This document shows, in pieces, positions 63,543-64,000 of a stretch of DNA of 64,000 nucleotides. The DNA comes from Pilasporangium apinafurcum. Its lineage: Eukaryota > Oomycota > Peronosporomycetes > Pythiales > Pythiaceae. A model generated the notes under the pieces. That model was not told the DNA's origin. It was given only the letters and a program-made list of their open reading frames with translations, and did no database searches. The DNA lies in NCBI GenBank assembly GCA_001600495.1, contig BCKE01000063.1:163165-227164 (forward strand), in the 5' to 3' direction. A program made the position numbers and the translations under genes. Position 1 is the stretch's first letter. Each line of letters begins with the position of its first letter.

Positions 63543-64000
63543 CGTTTACCTCCACCTACCTATCTACCCTTTATCCACAGTCTCTCTCCATAGTGAGAGG
63601 AGATGTCGGTCTCTCAGATTACCCATTACCCATTACTCGTCTCGACTCTTACTATGCTTACTATGCGCATCCGCTGTCGCAACACACGCTCTCTACATAT
63701 GTATGATGGCATCAAAATGACCGAGATTACAAAGTATTGATAAAATGCTGATGAATTATGTCGTTGGTCGGATACCGACGGACTCGACTTGCTATCCACC
63801 GAGCTGCACTAAAGTGTTACTACGGCTTTGTACGTTTAGCCCNCTGAACTACAACCAAGTTATTCTCTATTAATGGACTAGCGGGACAAGCACAATGGCA
63901 TTAAACCGCAGACCTAGTCTCAGAGTTGGTTGTGTGTTGTTCAAGGCAAGTTTGACAAGCACGGACACCTATAGGCTGCTACCGGGACCGACGTTGCGAG
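63543..64000. other. Terminal non-coding region
   Basis: About 460 bp with one N (63843). No coding frame is supported. A tRNA-like segment on the minus strand is listed separately. The rest shows nothing I can name. Confidence 0.35.
63745..63870 (-). repeat. Possible tRNA-derived SINE fragment
   Basis: Read on the minus strand, GGTTGTAGTTCAGNGGGCT resembles a Pol III A box region (TAGTTCAGNGG) and about 45 bases on, AGTCGAGTCC resembles a damaged B box (consensus GTTCGANTCC). The intervening part does not fold into a full cloverleaf. A 5-bp hairpin GTCGG-TAT-CCGAC follows. tRNA-derived SINEs are known in oomycetes; no tail or second copy is visible here. Confidence 0.3.

Noticed and set aside
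1-64000. CRISPR arrays, bacterial operons, Shine-Dalgarno sites, prophage
   Set aside because: None seen; introns, a Pol I subunit, TIM22 and kinesin show that this is eukaryotic nuclear DNA.

Overview
This is a 64 kb stretch of a eukaryotic nuclear genome, most likely from an oomycete (stramenopile). The support is indirect. Genes are compact, with short introns of about 65-110 nt bearing GT(A/G)AG-type donors and TAG/CAG acceptors. Intergenic gaps are small, often 100-250 bp. An oomycete-style Inr/FPR core promoter match lies upstream of one gene. Several multidomain fusions are of kinds seen in oomycetes, and there is a block of decayed MULE and DDE transposons. I cannot name a genus. Three isolated N bases fall in or near features (16069, 52205, 59349).

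Layout. 1-5285: 3' part of a large kinesin that carries a discoidin-like and an IFT54-like domain. 5413-21258 (minus): an uninterrupted 5281-residue HECT ubiquitin ligase with about six CUB-like repeats. 21470-23359: membrane-anchored phospholipase B-like hydrolase, divergent from the ligase. 23731-25414: FKBP-TPR-cyclophilin double prolyl isomerase. 25839-31349: RNA polymerase I largest subunit. 31457-33238 (minus): unrecognised seven-exon gene. 33845-35845 (minus): intact secreted GH1 beta-glucosidase plus the tail of a decayed second copy. 37200-37999 (minus): membrane DnaJ protein. 38145-40675: lysine-rich nucleolar-type protein with an AT-hook and a GC-AG intron. 40832-45188 (minus): PH-FYVE-DEP phosphatidylinositol 4-kinase. 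45829-48442: PX protein. 48614-50385: vasohibin-type tubulin carboxypeptidase. 50402-51810 (minus): MORN protein. 51983-52783 (minus): TIM22. 53033-54691: multipass membrane protein. 54930-56189 (minus): zinc-finger/coiled-coil nuclear protein.

From about 56.5 kb the window becomes a transposon graveyard. It holds a FAR1-type fragment, a diverged repeat, a broken IS630/Tc1-like transposase, and a broken MULE transposase interrupted by a 1216-bp element whose ends and 4-bp target duplication can be read directly. A tRNA-Asn(GTT) gene and a possible tRNA-derived SINE fragment follow.

How the genes relate. There is no operon logic, since genes are independent and often tail-to-tail or head-to-head. 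Three microtubule or flagellum candidates occur (kinesin with IFT54-like domain, vasohibin, MORN protein), which fits an organism with flagellate zoospores. Several housekeeping functions are present (Pol I, TIM22, immunophilin, DnaJ). The phosphoinositide kinase and the PX protein sit head-to-head across a shared 640-bp upstream region. All spliced models below were built by hand from splice-site consensus, reading-frame phase and protein-family continuity; none has transcript support.
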